Notes: generated by a model not told the origin, from the sequence alone. A stretch of DNA of 64,000 nucleotides from Pascua guehoae (GCA_001600415.1 BCJX01000008.1:1103494-1167493), one strand, 5' to 3'; counted from the first letter of the stretch, positions 35,368 to 47,779 are shown. Numbers and translations are program-made.

Positions 35368-37084
35368 CTACAACTCCCACGGGCACGTCGTGTCGATGCG
35401 CGAGTCGCCCGACATGACAAACACCGTCTTTGCGACCTTGCCCTGCTCAAAGAGACGGTAGTACTGTGTGTGTCAGCATTTTGGTCTTCGGAACGGAGAG
35501 GAGCAAACTCACGTCTGAGGCGGCGCCGATGCCGACCTTGTTCTCGACAAATGTCTTGAAGAGCTCGATATTGTCGCGGAGGACATTGAGGGCGAGGGGG
35601 AAGAATGTGCGTACCGAGCAGCGTCCAAACTGCATGCGGACGTTTTTGCCGTACAGGTCGTCGCCCTCGACGGTGACGGGCTGAGTGTGGACGCCGACGG
35701 ACGAAATGGCGCCGTAAGGGCGGACGAGGCGGAGAGCGTCGACGAGCGCGCTCTCGTGCCCGACGACCTCGATGACGGCGTCGGCCCCGCGCCCCTTTGT
35801 GTCGCCGAGGATGGCGTCGCGGATCTTGTCCTTGGGGAGGGCGATCGCGCCGTGCTCCTCGGCGCGCCGGAGGCGCGTCGTGTTCAGGTCAGTCGCGTAC
35901 ACCGTCTCAAAGAGGGTGCACGCCGACGAAATCGCGCACAGCCCCACGGGCCCGCACCCGACCACGACGGCCACGCCCTTTTTCGGCACTGTGCCCCGTG
36001 CAGCGTCCTCGAGCCCCCACGGCGCCGATCCCCAGTCGTCCAGCAGCCGCCGCGCGTTCATCGCCGCACTGTACCCTGTCGGCAGAATGTCCGTCATGAG
36101 CAGCGCCACGTCCTCGGGCAGGCCGTCGGGGATCGCAAACAGCGACGCGTCCGCTAGCGGCATGCGGAAGTACTCGGCCTGCCCGCCAGTGAGGCACTTG
36201 TTCTTGACGCACCGCGACGTGTAACCCTGGTCGCAGTAGAAGCAGCTCCCTGTAGACTCGTCAGTCCGTGTGCTCAACTCTGAGGCTAAACGCCCTGACG
36301 TACCGCAGCTAATAGAGAACGGGGCAATGACCCTATCGCCGAGCTTGAACTTTGTCACGGCGGAACCGGTAGCCACAATCGTGCCCACAACCTCGTGGCC
36401 CATGACATAGTTGGCGCCAGCCTCGTGGCCGCGGTACGCGTGCAGGTCCGAGCCTGGTGTCAGCGGTGTTTCGAACGGTGCGCCATGGGGCAGCGCAAAC
36501 TTACCACAAAGACCAGCGAGGTGCACCTTGATGAGCACGTCCGTGTCCTCCTCAATCTGGGGCACTGGCACGTCCTTGACCTCGACGTCGTGGGGGCCGT
36601 TGATGATGACGGCACGCATCGAGCTGGGCAGTTCGGACATGATCTCGGCGCGGGCGTGTGTGGCAGGCGTGGTGGTTTCTGTCACGGCGGGTAAGGCAGG
36701 GGCGGGCTTGGGGGCCTGCACTTCACTGCGATTTGTTAGATGTCTTTGGAACAATGTTTATGGGTGCTGGCATTGGGGCTGTATGTTCGGTTCGAGGGGT
36801 TCGGCCGCGGCTATCCTCACCGCAGCCGACAAGTCGCGTCCCACCACCAACGCCACATCGCGTGCACGTTCCCCATTTGCCCCGTATCTGCGGATTTCCG
36901 CCCGCCCATGGCCCAACCAGCACAGAGCACAAAGCACCACTCACCTTGTTGGCCTGTACCGTGTCCTACCGCCCGGATAGTGGGCGGCGCTAGCTGGCTG
37001 GGCCAGGCGCGCCGTCTTGCGCACTGGCGGGTACACCGTCTTGCGGAGGTTGGTGTATTCGCAAACAGTCGATCCGATGACCAT
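35368..37084 (-). CDS. Zinc-dependent alcohol dehydrogenase (MDR family)
   Basis: Five exons (36945-37084, 36505-36725, 36304-36453, 35513-36249, 35368-35463) sum to 1,344 nt, 447 residues. Catalytic zinc motif GLCGSDLHAYRG and GHEVVG; structural zinc CGSCFYCDQGYTSRC; NAD(P)-binding VVGCGPVGLCA. The chemistry would be NAD(P)-linked oxidation of an alcohol or reduction of an aldehyde; substrate unknown. The core begins at MSELPSSMRAV (36640). I extend to 37084 because an upstream ATG exon, ending CAACAAG|GTGAGT, joins in frame through a CTAAC...CGCAG acceptor, and a TATA element lies about 80 nt before that ATG. The extra ~82 residues are basic and Ser/Thr/Pro-rich, possibly an organelle-targeting leader, which is inference. 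If that exon is not used, translation starts at 36640. Confidence 0.85.
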
Positions 37085-39265
37085 TGTGTTGGTGTTGGTG
37101 GGGATAATAAAGCATGAAGTACAGAGTACTGGGAAGTCGCACCCGGGGATGAAGACGGGCTGGGTATATATACGTCGACGCCGACTTTATTTGTATTCTC
37201 GATGCTGGGGACGGAGGGCTTGGCGCGAGGCACACTCCGACAGGCACGAACGAGTATGAACAAGCTTGTCGGCGGATGAGGTCATGTGACCAACCGCCGA
37301 CGCAACGCCAAGGCCTGGGCTTTGCCGACAAGTGACTGACACTCCGGCGGAGCGCGCCAAGACTTGCGCGTACGCGGGCCGACGGCGTCATGCTCGTACG
37401 ACGGAATGCGAACGAGACGTTGGTAATCTAATCCTGTGGGGCCGCACATTATACAAATCCCTTGATCTCTTGCATGAGTTCTGGCAGATATGCAGATCCG
37501 GCCGAGCAGATACGCGTACATCAAGGCGACAGCGGTACATCGATACAGAGGCTACAACATGCAAAGGCGAAACTGGGCATCGTCCTGTATCGCGCGTCAG
37601 CCCTCTCCTCGTTGCGTGTCACGTTCATGCTTGGAAGGAAGGGGGTAAGGATCAGGAAGAGTTTTATAATCAACGCCCGGAGGCTAAGCAACAGCCTGTA
37701 GTTGATAGATAGGTAGAAAATCATCACAGAAGAAGGAGACGCAAGTGCAACAAGCACAAGGCTTGGCATTGCAGGGATGTGTGGGAGCGGAGCGGCATCG
37801 CGGCATTCAAGCGCAGAAAATCAGGCGGATAACGCCGACACCGCACACGCCGAGAGCGGAGGTAGATTTCGGTGCGGAGACGGAAGCACATTGTTCGTCG
37901 GCGTGCCTCGCAGACGCCGACGCCGAGAAACGTGTGCCAAGCCTTGCCAAGACCGGGACAGGATACTCACAAGTGACGGGCCGTGTTGCCATACCGACGG
38001 CAGGAGATGGGAAGGGAGTCGGCGGGGTGTGGAAGGACAGAGGAGAGAATGAGAGAAAGAAAGAGTGCAGACGAACAGATGGATGCTTGGCCGACTTTTT
38101 TTTTTCGGACCCATCGTGTCCTCGCACGGACGGAAGCAATTATTTCGACGCCAGGGACTGTGGCAGTGTGGCACTATTCCACCCAGTCAGAGCCAGCGGC
38201 ACTCCCCTGCTCCTCTGGTGTGGTGTATCTCGGCCGTTCTTGAACACAAGACCGCACGAACGCGGTGGGGGGGGAAGCCCGAGAAGCGCAATGCCAGCCT
38301 CGTGCTGCACGTCACTGTTGCCCACCCCCTCCTTGCCAAGACTTGCTGGTGACGCTGTGGAGTCTTCCTGACTGCCGGGATATCATAGGTTATCTCAATG
38401 CAGTTATGCATGTCATGCGTATCGTGCTGTTCAGTACCTAGAAATACGTCTGCACGGCGTAGGCGCAGAATGACGACTCGTGAGTGGAACTCTATCGGTT
38501 GCCGCTCACGGTAGACTTGGCAGCGCGGCATCGTCTTGTTGCCAAGGGATCAATGGGGTTCCCAACTTGGTACTGAGGTCACCGATATATATCGCTGAGA
38601 CTTGGCGTCACTCGCAAGGCATCTAGAGGCCAAAGTCATCGGCTTGGCATTGGTATTAACTTGTTATCCGTGCCTTGCCGTCGCAATCTCGCTTCCGACT
38701 GAACCGTATCGCCATCTCGATTAGGCACGCTGGCCCCCCAAACTAACCCAATGCCCCCATAGCTGGGGAGGAATTGGCCTGCCGTGGAGGAGAGGCAGCT
38801 AGTCCACCCAGGCGCTGATAAGTGTATGAGGAACCACAGGCTATGTCGTGCATGAGGCACCCCAAGCTGCGTCAGGGTGAGCAATGTCCACGTTTCCTGG
38901 GGAGTCGTGCATCCTGCGCCAAGATTCCGAGCCGTCTGTGATGTCTTACCTGCGTACCTGCAGGCATTGATGACACAAACAGTCACAAGTCTTTTTCGAT
39001 AAAGGGCGTCAAGAAGGAAGGATTGCTTGTGGCAGATGACACGCACGGGCGGACGATCACACCAGGGGGAAAGGTGATGGTTGAGTCACTCTCTGTCAGG
39101 TGTCACACAAACCAAAAATGAGTGGCATGTTTGTCACCCAAAAGACAATCACCACACTACACCACCACATCCACATCCACATTCACTCCCTTCCTCACCC
39201 TCTCTCCCTTTCTCGGTCTCTCCTCTTGCCACCCCTCTCCCCCTTTCCTGTAACGGTCCACCACC
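37085..39265. other. Divergent intergenic region
   Basis: No gene supported in 2.2 kb between the dehydrogenase and the BTB gene, which point away from each other. Contains a T11 run near 38096-38105 and a CT-rich leader (39170-39250) before the BTB gene. Confidence 0.55.
37161..37171 (-). promoter_or_regulatory. TATA box of the alcohol dehydrogenase
   Basis: GTATATATAC about 80 nt upstream of the ATG at 37084. Its placement supports transcription through the upstream exon rather than a start at 36640. Confidence 0.55.
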
Positions 39266-40417
39266 ATGACCACCTCGACCACCGACCAAACTCCAGCTCA
39301 GACTACGGTCGCGCCCGACCCATCCACCTCACCCCTCAGTGGCCAACCACCCCCGTCCGTCCTCCTTCCCCTCCGGCGCCAGCAGCCTGCTGGCGACACC
39401 AAGGCTTCAGACGACACCAAACCCTCCGACGAGACCGAGGCCGAGACCAATGCACCGGCGATCACCGACGACCCCCACTGGACCGAGGGCGACTTTGAAA
39501 TCATTTCGGCGGACAATGTGCGCTTCCGCGTGCCGTCCTGCTACCTCCTCGCGCACACGTAAGTCCTTTGTCACGAACCGCCCGTGCCTGTAATTTTACT
39601 CTGGCGCGCGCTTACAGCAGGCCCGTGTTCCGCACGGCGCAAGACCTCGGGGGCGACCAGCCCAAGACCGTGACGCTGGTCGACGACGAGTTTGAGACGG
39701 CTGACGTGATCCGGCTGTTTCTGAGCTACATGGTGAAGCCCGAGCGTGCCGACTATGTGGAGGTGAATACTAGCGTGTACGCTGTCAACTCTGGCAACGG
39801 CGACAACGACGCATTCGACTATCTCAAGCTCGGCCGGTTTCTGCTCAAGTACGAGTGCGTGCACCTCGTCTACTGCCTAGAGCACGCGCTCGTCGCCGAC
39901 GTGACGAGCAGGAAGATCCGCCCCGTCGACCTGTTTGCGTTTGGCGCGACGCTCGACAACGAGTCGCTGTGCGTCGAGGCCATTCGGTGCGCGGCGCCCG
40001 AGCACCTCACCCAACACCACCACGGCAGACACTACTACTACAACGAAAAGTGCGCCCTCAACCCCACCAAACTCACGGTCAAAGACTACTCGCGCATCCC
40101 GGCCACGTACCTCGGCGCCCTGTGCCGTGCGTGGGGACTTGTGTGCGACGGAGGCACCAAGATTCTCAGCAACGAGTTTGTCCTCGCCCTCCGCGCGGCC
40201 AAGCGTGAGAAGCGTGTGATCGAGCAGCCCGACGAGGGCACAATGGCAAAGCGGTGAGTGTGGACGCCAAGAGGATGTGCGCTGACATTCTAGCATATGC
40301 CTCAGGAAGACCAAGGAGCTGGCGCGTGCGATCCAGGACGCCTACGGGGCCTTGGACTCGGAGGACGGTGCTGGAGACGGCGGATCCGAGGACATGGACG
40401 AGTCGGACGACGAGTAG
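39266..40417 (+). CDS. BTB/POZ-like domain protein
   Basis: Three exons: 39266 to about 39559, from about 39618 or 39621 to 40255, and about 40294 to 40417, roughly 350 residues. The N-terminal ~65 residues are Thr/Ser/Pro-rich and probably disordered. From WTEGDFEIISADNVRFRVPSCYLLAH the protein looks like a BTB fold: the FEI..D...F.V....L..HS/T pattern, then VFRTAQDL, a V-D-D-E stretch and LFLSYMV. The rest is helical, and the tail is acidic, ending SEDMDESDDE. Basidiomycete yeasts carry many such proteins of unknown role, often thought to be Cullin-3 adaptors or scaffolds. The second exon has a tandem acceptor (ACAGCAG), so mRNAs may differ by one codon. A decayed partial copy lies at 59.5 kb. 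Confidence 0.78.
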
Positions 40418-40808
40418 ACGGACAGACGCTTGCGGGAGCCGACGACGGAAAGAAGAGACCGAATGGTGAGCGAAGAACTACAGGTATCCGGCTAATGTTG
40501 CAGACGAACCCAACTGTAACTAGCATCGAGAACCGCGAGACGAACATGAACGTGATGAGTGGTGAGTGTAGAGAAAGGGAGGCTCCTGACGCCAGCACGA
40601 GTCTCTGGGAGACGCACAACGACGACCCAGAGGATTAGATTAGCCGAGCCCAGTCGCGTACAGCAGTGCGGTCCCCATGTGTTGTGTATTGTGGTATAGA
40701 CGGAAATGTTACATGTATCGCACGCGCTCACCAGAGGTACTTTTACCCTGTCCCAACAGACGGAAAATTGCTACATCTATGCTGTACCTCAACTCCTCTT
40801 CTCTGTAC
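40418..40808. other. Convergent 3' gap
   Basis: About 390 nt between the convergent BTB and membrane-protein genes. GT/AG pairs such as 40467-40502 could be introns in the BTB gene's 3' UTR. No gene seen. Confidence 0.45.
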
Positions 40809-43219
40809 CTATGGCAACGTGACCGCTTGACGCTCAAGTATCCTGCGCCACACCTCGCCGTTCTTGCGCGCGAGGGCGGCATGGTACTTTGCCCACGAGA
40901 TGGGCGGCTGCTTGTGCCAGAAGGCGTTTGGTCCCACGGGCGGCAGAGGCTTGGCCAGCGCAGAGCCGAAGGCGGCAGTCCATGGGTCCTCGCCGCGGCG
41001 GAGCGCGCCGAGGGCGGCGATCTCGCTCAACCCGTTCGGGGCGGGGCGGTACGCGATGGGCGAGAGGTAGGTGTAGGCGTCGACAATGTCGGGAGTGGCG
41101 AGGAGGGGTGTCTGGCGTTAGCGGCTGAAGCGTGGTGGCCGGTGCCGTTCTAGGACGGCAAGGGCGGGGCGAAATGGGGCTTTGGGGCGGAGGAGACCTG
41201 GGGTCGACTCACCTCTGCAACAATGGCGGTGGGGATAGAGACCGACGCGCGGTCTCGCGTGTACGCCTGGTCCGAAAAGGCCGGGAGGACGACATCCTGC
41301 CGTCAGTGAGGGTCTCGAGGAGGTCAGATAAGACACACCATACTATGAACGAGTTCGTGGACGTCGGTCGTGTTCATGTCGCTGTGGATCTGGACAATGG
41401 GATGGTCATAGTAGCCCATCAGCTCTGGAATCTGCACCTGCGTCCCGTCCTCTGCTGGGCCGATAATGTGCAGCTGGAACGGGTCGCCCTTGGGCTCGAG
41501 GTGCGGCCGCTTCTCGCTGTTGTAGCCCTGTGGATCCGTCTGAGTCATCTTGTACCCCCACAGTTTGGGGTCGGCTGCGGTCAGCGCGAGTGTGTGGGGT
41601 GGGGAAAACGGCATTGAAGGGTCGTCGGGGAGGCGCACGACTGGCTTGCGCAAGTCGACCACGAAACCCACGACACGCACCGTTGATGGCCTGCTCGAGG
41701 TCGCTGATGATGCGCGCATAGTCCCTGCTCTCCTGGCGAATCCGGCCGAGAATGGCAGCCTTGGTTACGCCCTTGCGGCGCGGCTTGGGTGCCAGTGAGG
41801 GGTGCGTGAAGACCTGATGTCAGTGGGAGGAGACACAAAGGGTGAATCAACTATTGTTCGCTCGGCGCATGCTGTAGGCTTCCCCAGCACCACCGGCCGC
41901 ACCCTGCACTCACCGGCGCAAACGACTCGACGGGCACGACCTCCCACGCTGGCATTGACAGCGCATTCGCCCACGACCGCATCAAGCGCCGCATCGACCG
42001 CGCCCCCATGTCGCCGAAGGTGACGTACTGCAGCCTGCCGGCCTCGGCGACCGCGCGCAGATGGCCAGCCTCGTCGGCGCCAAACGAGTCAATCTCGTGC
42101 GGGATACACACAATGCGCGACGAGCTGGTGCGGATCGCTTGCAGGAGGGCCGGGTGGGGTTGCCAGTACTTTGCGTCGCCTGGGTGTGAGTAGGGGACGT
42201 AAGTGGTGTCGCAGACGGTGTCCGTGAGATTGGGAGCGAGGTGAGGGGGTGAGGGGGTTTGGTGGAGCGGGGGTGGCTGCCCTACTCCATCACTCTCTTG
42301 GAGCTCCGTCACTCTCTTGGAGCTCCATCGCTCTCCAGCGATCACAACGACTCCATGACTCCCTCCTATGCCATCATTCTCCTGCTTTCTCTCCCTCGCC
42401 ATGCTTCCCGTGCAATTCCTCCCACTCGCTACCCCGCTTCCCACTCGCCCACCCTCCTGCTCCCTCTACACCATACGATCTCTACCTCTCCCCGGGCCCT
42501 CGCTCATCCACGCGCCGACTCACAAGTATTCATAACGATCACATCATACTCGCCGTTCTCCGCGAGGTGTCGCATCTCGTGCGCCGGCCGAATGCCAGCG
42601 AGGTCGATAGGACTGTAGTGCCGATCGGCGTCCGGGTTCGCACCTTGAACATCAGCCCCAGCCCCCGATACTCGATTACATGCATGCATCGCAGGGTACT
42701 CACTAAAGACGCTCGGGGCGACGCCGAGCGCATACAGCGTGGTGACGACCGACGTGAGGACCTCTGCAGATCAGTCAGCCGACGCCACACTATAATCGGG
42801 GATGGGTGTCGGGCCGCCAGTCGCGGCGCCGCCCAACAGCATGAGAGGGGGAGATGAAACGGCCTTGACCTCCTGTCTGCATGACCCCACACGGCCCATC
42901 ACGACCTCCGTCCTCGCGATACCCCCATTCCCATGCTCCCTCCGTCCAAGTGTCTCACATACGTACCCGTATGATGACCCGGCTCGACGACGGCGACCTT
43001 GAGCCTGCTCAACTTGCCACCCCAGAAACCCTGCGCGGGCTGGCCGAGGGCGGCGGCGCGCTGCGCGCCCGCAGCGGACGGAAAGAGGAGGATGCCTGTT
43101 ACGACGAGCGCGGCGGCGGCGACGACGAGGAGGCGGACATAGCGGGCGGGGAGAAAGGAGCGTGTCATGACGGCGCTGCCGCCGTCGCCGTGCGGTCCCG
43201 GGAGGGGTGAGGTGCCCAT
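40809..43219 (-). CDS. Type II membrane protein resembling a GT-B glycosyltransferase, family unknown
   Basis: N-terminus: short cytosolic part, then one membrane anchor (about residues 23-45, RLLVVAAAALVVTGILLF). The lumenal part begins LKVAVVEPGHHT. Later exons carry EVLTSVVTTLYALGVAPSVF, YDVIVMNTC, DAKYWQPHPALLQAI, RIVCIPHEIDSFGADEAGHL, PLELHIIGP-like QLHIIGPAEDG, VQIHSDMNTTDVHELVHSMD, and VVLPAFSDQAYTRDRASVSIPTAIVAETPLLAT. That order, with an IIG segment and a late SIP..A..PLL segment, resembles GT-B glycosyltransferases, and I recall similar uncharacterised basidiomycete proteins. No family is assigned. Splicing is clear downstream of about 42530 but uncertain between 42530 and 42980, so the N-terminal third is approximate. 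One intron of about 340 nt (42190-42530) holds a tandem repeat. Confidence 0.75.
42287..42340. repeat. 19-nt tandem repeat inside an intron
   Basis: Two and a half copies of CACTCTCTTGGAGCTCCRT in the long intron of the type II membrane protein. Confidence 0.75.
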
Positions 43220-44965
43220 CGCGTGCGTGGTTTGGTGGGGGATGAAGGAGTGTGTTGTTGTGGTTGGAGTTGGAGGGAGTGAGTTTATTTGGGCATGGTG
43301 GGTCGTGCTGGCTGTCGCCGGGATGCATTCATTTGTCGTTGTTGGAGCGAGCCAGTACTGCAGTACTGCAGTGCATATTCTTGGAGCTCGGCCAGGTTGG
43401 AGCTAGGGGCGGCCGGCGGTATTTGTGGGCAGCGCGTCCCGTATCTAGGCAAGATGAAACACAAAATGCAACAACATGGCTACCGCCGCAGCACGGGGTA
43501 ACCTCCCTGGCCCCTGGCCCGCGTCGCCCGCATTGTCCCAGGCATGGCCAGGCACCAACTCGTACCTATGTCGTTCCCTGCGACACTTGCGACTCGACAC
43601 CTACAGTAGCAGCCAGCAGCGCAGCGCCGACGCGCAGTCGCTAGTCGCTGCCGTGACAGACATAAAGTTGTAGAACCCAAGTCATGGCGTGCGTTTATGC
43701 ATTGCCGTCGACACCAGGTACGCGGTTACGACCCTGCTGCGACTTGCCAGTCCCAAACACTGGACTTCCCAGGCCTCCTTTCACGGCATCAACCACCGCG
43801 TCTGATAGATCCAGGCTGAGAATGTGTGTACGACCTGTCTGTGTCTGGTGCGTCACAGATTCAGATGAGGTCTGAGGTGGTCTATATAGGTCTTTGACTG
43901 CGAGGACACTCCCTACTGGTTGATATCTGACTGATGTCTGAGACAAACCTGACCCGCTGGTTCACCCTTTTGAGACAGATCATTGCCCGCTCATACTAAC
44001 AGAGTGACGGCCGCGAGGTGAGCTGTACTACGAGGCATGGCATGTGTGGCATACCTGAACAAGACGAGGACGAGGCTCGAGGTGCTGGCCCGGATGGTAC
44101 CCTACCCACCGGGCACTCTAGGAGGCGGCTACATCATTGATGTCTTGTCCAGCTCCCTCCTGCACACCCCACACACTGAGACCTGGCAAGTTCTTGATCC
44201 TGTGTGGGGACTCCAACTGTACTGTACAGCATGGGGGTCGGGGTGCGATCTTCACTGAACCGCGTGGGTATCAATCGTAATCGCGTCGCGCCCATCTGCA
44301 TAATCTGACATCTGCGCGTCGTCTCTGGCCGCTAATGCTCATCGGTTCTGGATCCTACAACCCCCTGCTAGCTCGGCTAGTCGCCTGCAGAGGTCCGATT
44401 GCCACAACACACTAGCCTGGCTAGTCGACTCTCCCACACGTTTGAGCGTGAGATGTGGTCTCAGGCCAACGGCGATGAGACAGTCCCCGGTGCCTGGACG
44501 CCTTCCGCCGGCGGTCGGAAGATACGCCGAACAATGCAAGTGCAGTCCCGAAGGCCGAAGAATGTGCTGGTGAACAACGGGCAAGCGGGCACGTCGGCCG
44601 TCAGAGGGCCTCAGGCCGAGGCGCCTACGACTCGATAGGCACGCTGTTTTCGGCCGGAAAGGAGGCATGCCTATTTGCGTCTTCCTTGTGGACAAAGGGA
44701 CGATGAGTGACGATATTCTTTTGGACGCGTGTCACCGCCACGTTGCCACGTCGACGCTCGGTACAGCTCGCGCAGGTGCTGACTGGATAGATTCCGGCAC
44801 TCGCTCGCCCAACAACCCGCAACATACCATACCCACCACCACCACGCTCCTTGTCCCCACCACCACCTTTACACTCTTTCTCACCACCACCACACGGCTC
44901 ACCACCGCCACAACAACCCCCACCGCGTTTAGCCCGTTCTCATCCAGAGCTACTGTCCATTCGCA
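43220..44965. other. Divergent intergenic region upstream of calnexin
   Basis: No gene supported in 1.7 kb. Contains CACC-rich microsatellite sequence at 44835-44930 in the calnexin leader, and two CCACGT boxes near 44742-44757. Confidence 0.6.
44742..44757 (+). promoter_or_regulatory. Paired CCACGT boxes upstream of calnexin
   Basis: CCACGTTGCCACGT about 215 nt before the calnexin ATG. Paired ACGT-core sites are the kind bound by bZIP factors, including unfolded-protein-response regulators. That these drive calnexin is inference. Confidence 0.35.
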
Positions 44966-47007
44966 ATGAGGCCCCAGGACGTTGTCACTGCCGCCGGCAC
45001 CGGCGCCCTCATGCTCGCCGCGTCTGCCGTCGCGTCCGAGGTTGTCTTTGAGGTACGTGCAAGTGGACGGCGTTGGGCGTTCATGGCCGTGGGTCCGCGA
45101 GGAGAACGTGCGCCTCGGAGATGCAACACCAGCCGCTCAAGGGGACGTTCTCGTGTTGTGCTTGAGTGGTGCATTTCCCTCGCGCTCGGCTCTCCCCCTT
45201 CACCCTGCGTGTCACCACACTGTGTAAACTATGACGCTGACGCAACTGTAGGCATCAAAGCTCCACCCTCCCTTCCTCGAGCAGTTCCAGGAGCAGATCC
45301 CCCAGTCGCGCTGGACCGTGTCGCGCGCGACCAAGCAGACGCCCGTCGGCGACGAGACGTTTTCGTACGTCGGCACCTGGGCCGTCGAGGAGCCCGAGGT
45401 CTTCCCCGGTATCAAGGGTGACACTGGTCTTGTCCTGAGTGAGTTTGGCTTTGCGAGAGATGGAATGGCCACGGGTGACAGTGACTGACCCCGCGTGCAG
45501 AGTCCAAGGCTGCTCACCACGCCATCTCGACGCTCTTCCCCGAACCCATTGACCCCAAGGGCAAGCCCCTCGTCGTCCAGTACGAGGTCAAGCTTCAGAA
45601 GGGCCTCGAGTGCGGTGGCGCCTACATCAAGCTCCTCACCGAGCAGGAGGGCGGCGAGGGTCTCCGCGCCGGCGAGGAGTACACGGACAAGGTGGGTTCC
45701 TTTTTGCTTGCATGCTAGGCTAACCCGCCAGACGCCATTCACGATCATGTTCGGCCCCGACCGCTGTGGCGCGACCAACAAGGTCCACTTCATCTTCCGT
45801 CACAAGAACCCCGTCACGGGCGAGTGGGAGGAGAAGCACCTCGCCAACGCACCCGCTCCCAAGATCACCAAGGTGACGGCGCTCTACACGCTTATTGTCA
45901 AGTGAGTTGACGAGCTGACCGCCGGCAATGTTCCCTCTTCTCACACTGCAGCCCCGACAACTCGTTCAAGATTCTTGTCAACGACGAGGAGGTGACCTCT
46001 GGCAGCCTTCTCGAGGACTTCCAGCCCCCCGTCAACCCTCCCAAGGAGATTGACGACCCCAAGGACTTTAAGCCTGCCGACTGGGTCGACGTTGCCGAGA
46101 TTGAGGACGAGGCTGCGACCAAGCCCGAGGACTGGGACGAGGACGCGCCGCTCCTGATTGTGGACGAGACCGCGACCAAGCCCGAGGACTGGCTCGACGA
46201 CGAGCCGCTCGAGATTGCCGACCCCGAGGCCGAGAAGCCCGAGGAGTGGGACGACGAGGAGGACGGAGACTGGCTCCCGCCCACGGTCCCCAACCCCAAG
46301 TGTCAGGAGGCCTCTGGCTGCGGCGAGTGGGAGCGCCCCAAGGTCCGCAACCCCGAGTACAAGGGCAAGTGGGTCCGCCCCATGATCCCCAACCCCGAGT
46401 ACAAGGGCGAGTGGGCTCCTCGCAAGATTGACAACCCCGACTACTTTGAGGACCTCCACCCGGCCGACTTTACCCCTCTCACCGGTGTCGGCATTGAGCT
46501 CTGGACCATGACCGAGGACATTCTCTGTGAGTCCAGCTGCCTTGGTCTCGACGTTGTTGCTGACATTCCACAGTCGACAACATTTACATTGGCAACGACC
46601 CCAGCGAGGCCAAGGAGTTTGCCAAGGAGACGTTCCACGTCAAGCTCCCTCTCGAAAAGGAGGCCGAGGGCTCGCTCGAGGAGGACGACGGCGAGGTCGC
46701 CGAGACCTTTGTCGAAAAGGCGCGCCTGCGTCTGTACGAGTTTATCAACCTGGCAAAGGTTGACCCCGTCGACGCGGCCAAGGCCATGCCCGACGTTGTC
46801 GTCGGCCTCGTCTCGGCCCTCGTCACCTTCCTCGCCCTCATTGCCGGCGTCTTTGGCCTCTTTAACGCCGGCCAGTCGGCGCCCAAGCAGCCCACCGTCG
46901 TCAAGAAGGCGCCTGCCAAGGCCCCCGTGGCCAAGATTGAGGAGATCTCTGAGAAGGACGAGGGCTCGGCCAAGAAGCGCGCCACCCGCAGCAGCAAGGA
47001 CCTGTAA
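44966..47007 (+). CDS. CNE1: Calnexin, ER membrane lectin chaperone
   Basis: Binds monoglucosylated N-glycans on folding glycoproteins in the endoplasmic reticulum. Signal peptide in exon 1 (44966-45052; [15 protein letters not shown], cleaved near SAVAS). The lectin domain includes [41 protein letters not shown], and [10 protein letters not shown]. The P-domain arm has four type-1 repeats ([45 protein letters not shown]) and type-2 repeats ([33 protein letters not shown]). The lectin domain closes with [22 protein letters not shown] single membrane span ([20 protein letters not shown]) precedes a basic/acidic cytosolic tail. About six exons, roughly 560 residues. All expected calnexin parts are present. 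Confidence 0.96.
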
Positions 47008-47779
47008 ACGACGCTAATCCACGCCTTGGAACGGCCGGCGTTGGCGTCGGCCCCGGGTGGAAGCGCATGTAGATATCGATGCACTAGCATAGCAGCCAAG
47101 GGTACGCGTGTGCATGGAGGGTGGGTGTGCGTGGAGGGTGCAACGGGGAGAGGTGAGCTGCAGAGGGTTGCGCGGAAGGGTAGGAGCGAGAACAGTGTCG
47201 TGGCGCTTGTGTTGGCACACGGTCGGATGAAGACTGCCAACGGTACACGATGGTGTCAACGTAAAGTGCAGCACGAGGGCTGACTTGACGCCCTTACCGT
47301 GGTACGGTGGGTTGCACCCCGCGTTAGAACAATGTACGAAGCGTCACCCAGCTGCGCACACCTGAATGTGTCTGATGGCTATGCGACCACGGCCACGCAG
47401 CAACATGCAGCATGGCATACATGCTAGCATTCAGCTCTAGCTACTTGTCGTGCCGTGCGATATGTGGCACACGCCGAAGGCGACGCAGGACCTCAAATGC
47501 ATCACTGACACTGCAACAGGAACAATGCCATCCACACAGCGTAGGGAGCATGCACACGCAGCCCACTGTCAGAAACGCACTATGGCCAGAAACCGGAAGT
47601 TCGAGGTCAGTAGTGCGTATTTTGGTACCCCCGAAAACACACTGCCCGCCAGAAACCGCAAGTTCGAAGTCGATAGTGTGTTTTCCGGCCAGTGCCAAAA
47701 TGCACTACGTGCAAGGGCGAATTAGGGACGGCACCGGGCCGTTGTGTCCGTGCCAATTATCACCAACAAGCGTTGGCTT
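47008..47779. other. Intergenic region with stem-loop pair
   Basis: No gene seen between calnexin and tRNA-Lys, but it holds the structured repeat described at 47575-47707. Confidence 0.6.
47575..47707 (+). repeat. Two related stem-loops with a conserved loop
   Basis: Unit 1: arms ACGCACTA (47575-47582) and TAGTGCGT (47611-47618). Unit 2: arms GAAAACACACT (47633-47643) and AGTGTGTTTTC (47675-47685), both perfectly complementary. The loops share GCCAGAAACCG, AAGTTCGA and GTC. A third element, CCAAAATGCACTA (47695-47707), can pair with TAGTGCGTATTTTGG (47611-47625), giving an alternative outer stem. The arms differ in sequence between units yet both pair. No open frame or known family is apparent. 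Confidence 0.7.

Noticed and set aside
35447..36754. Single uninterrupted 435-codon dehydrogenase frame
   Set aside because: It reads through two in-frame introns that insert sequence into the zinc-binding loops and lacks the true C-terminus, which lies in a further exon down to 35368.
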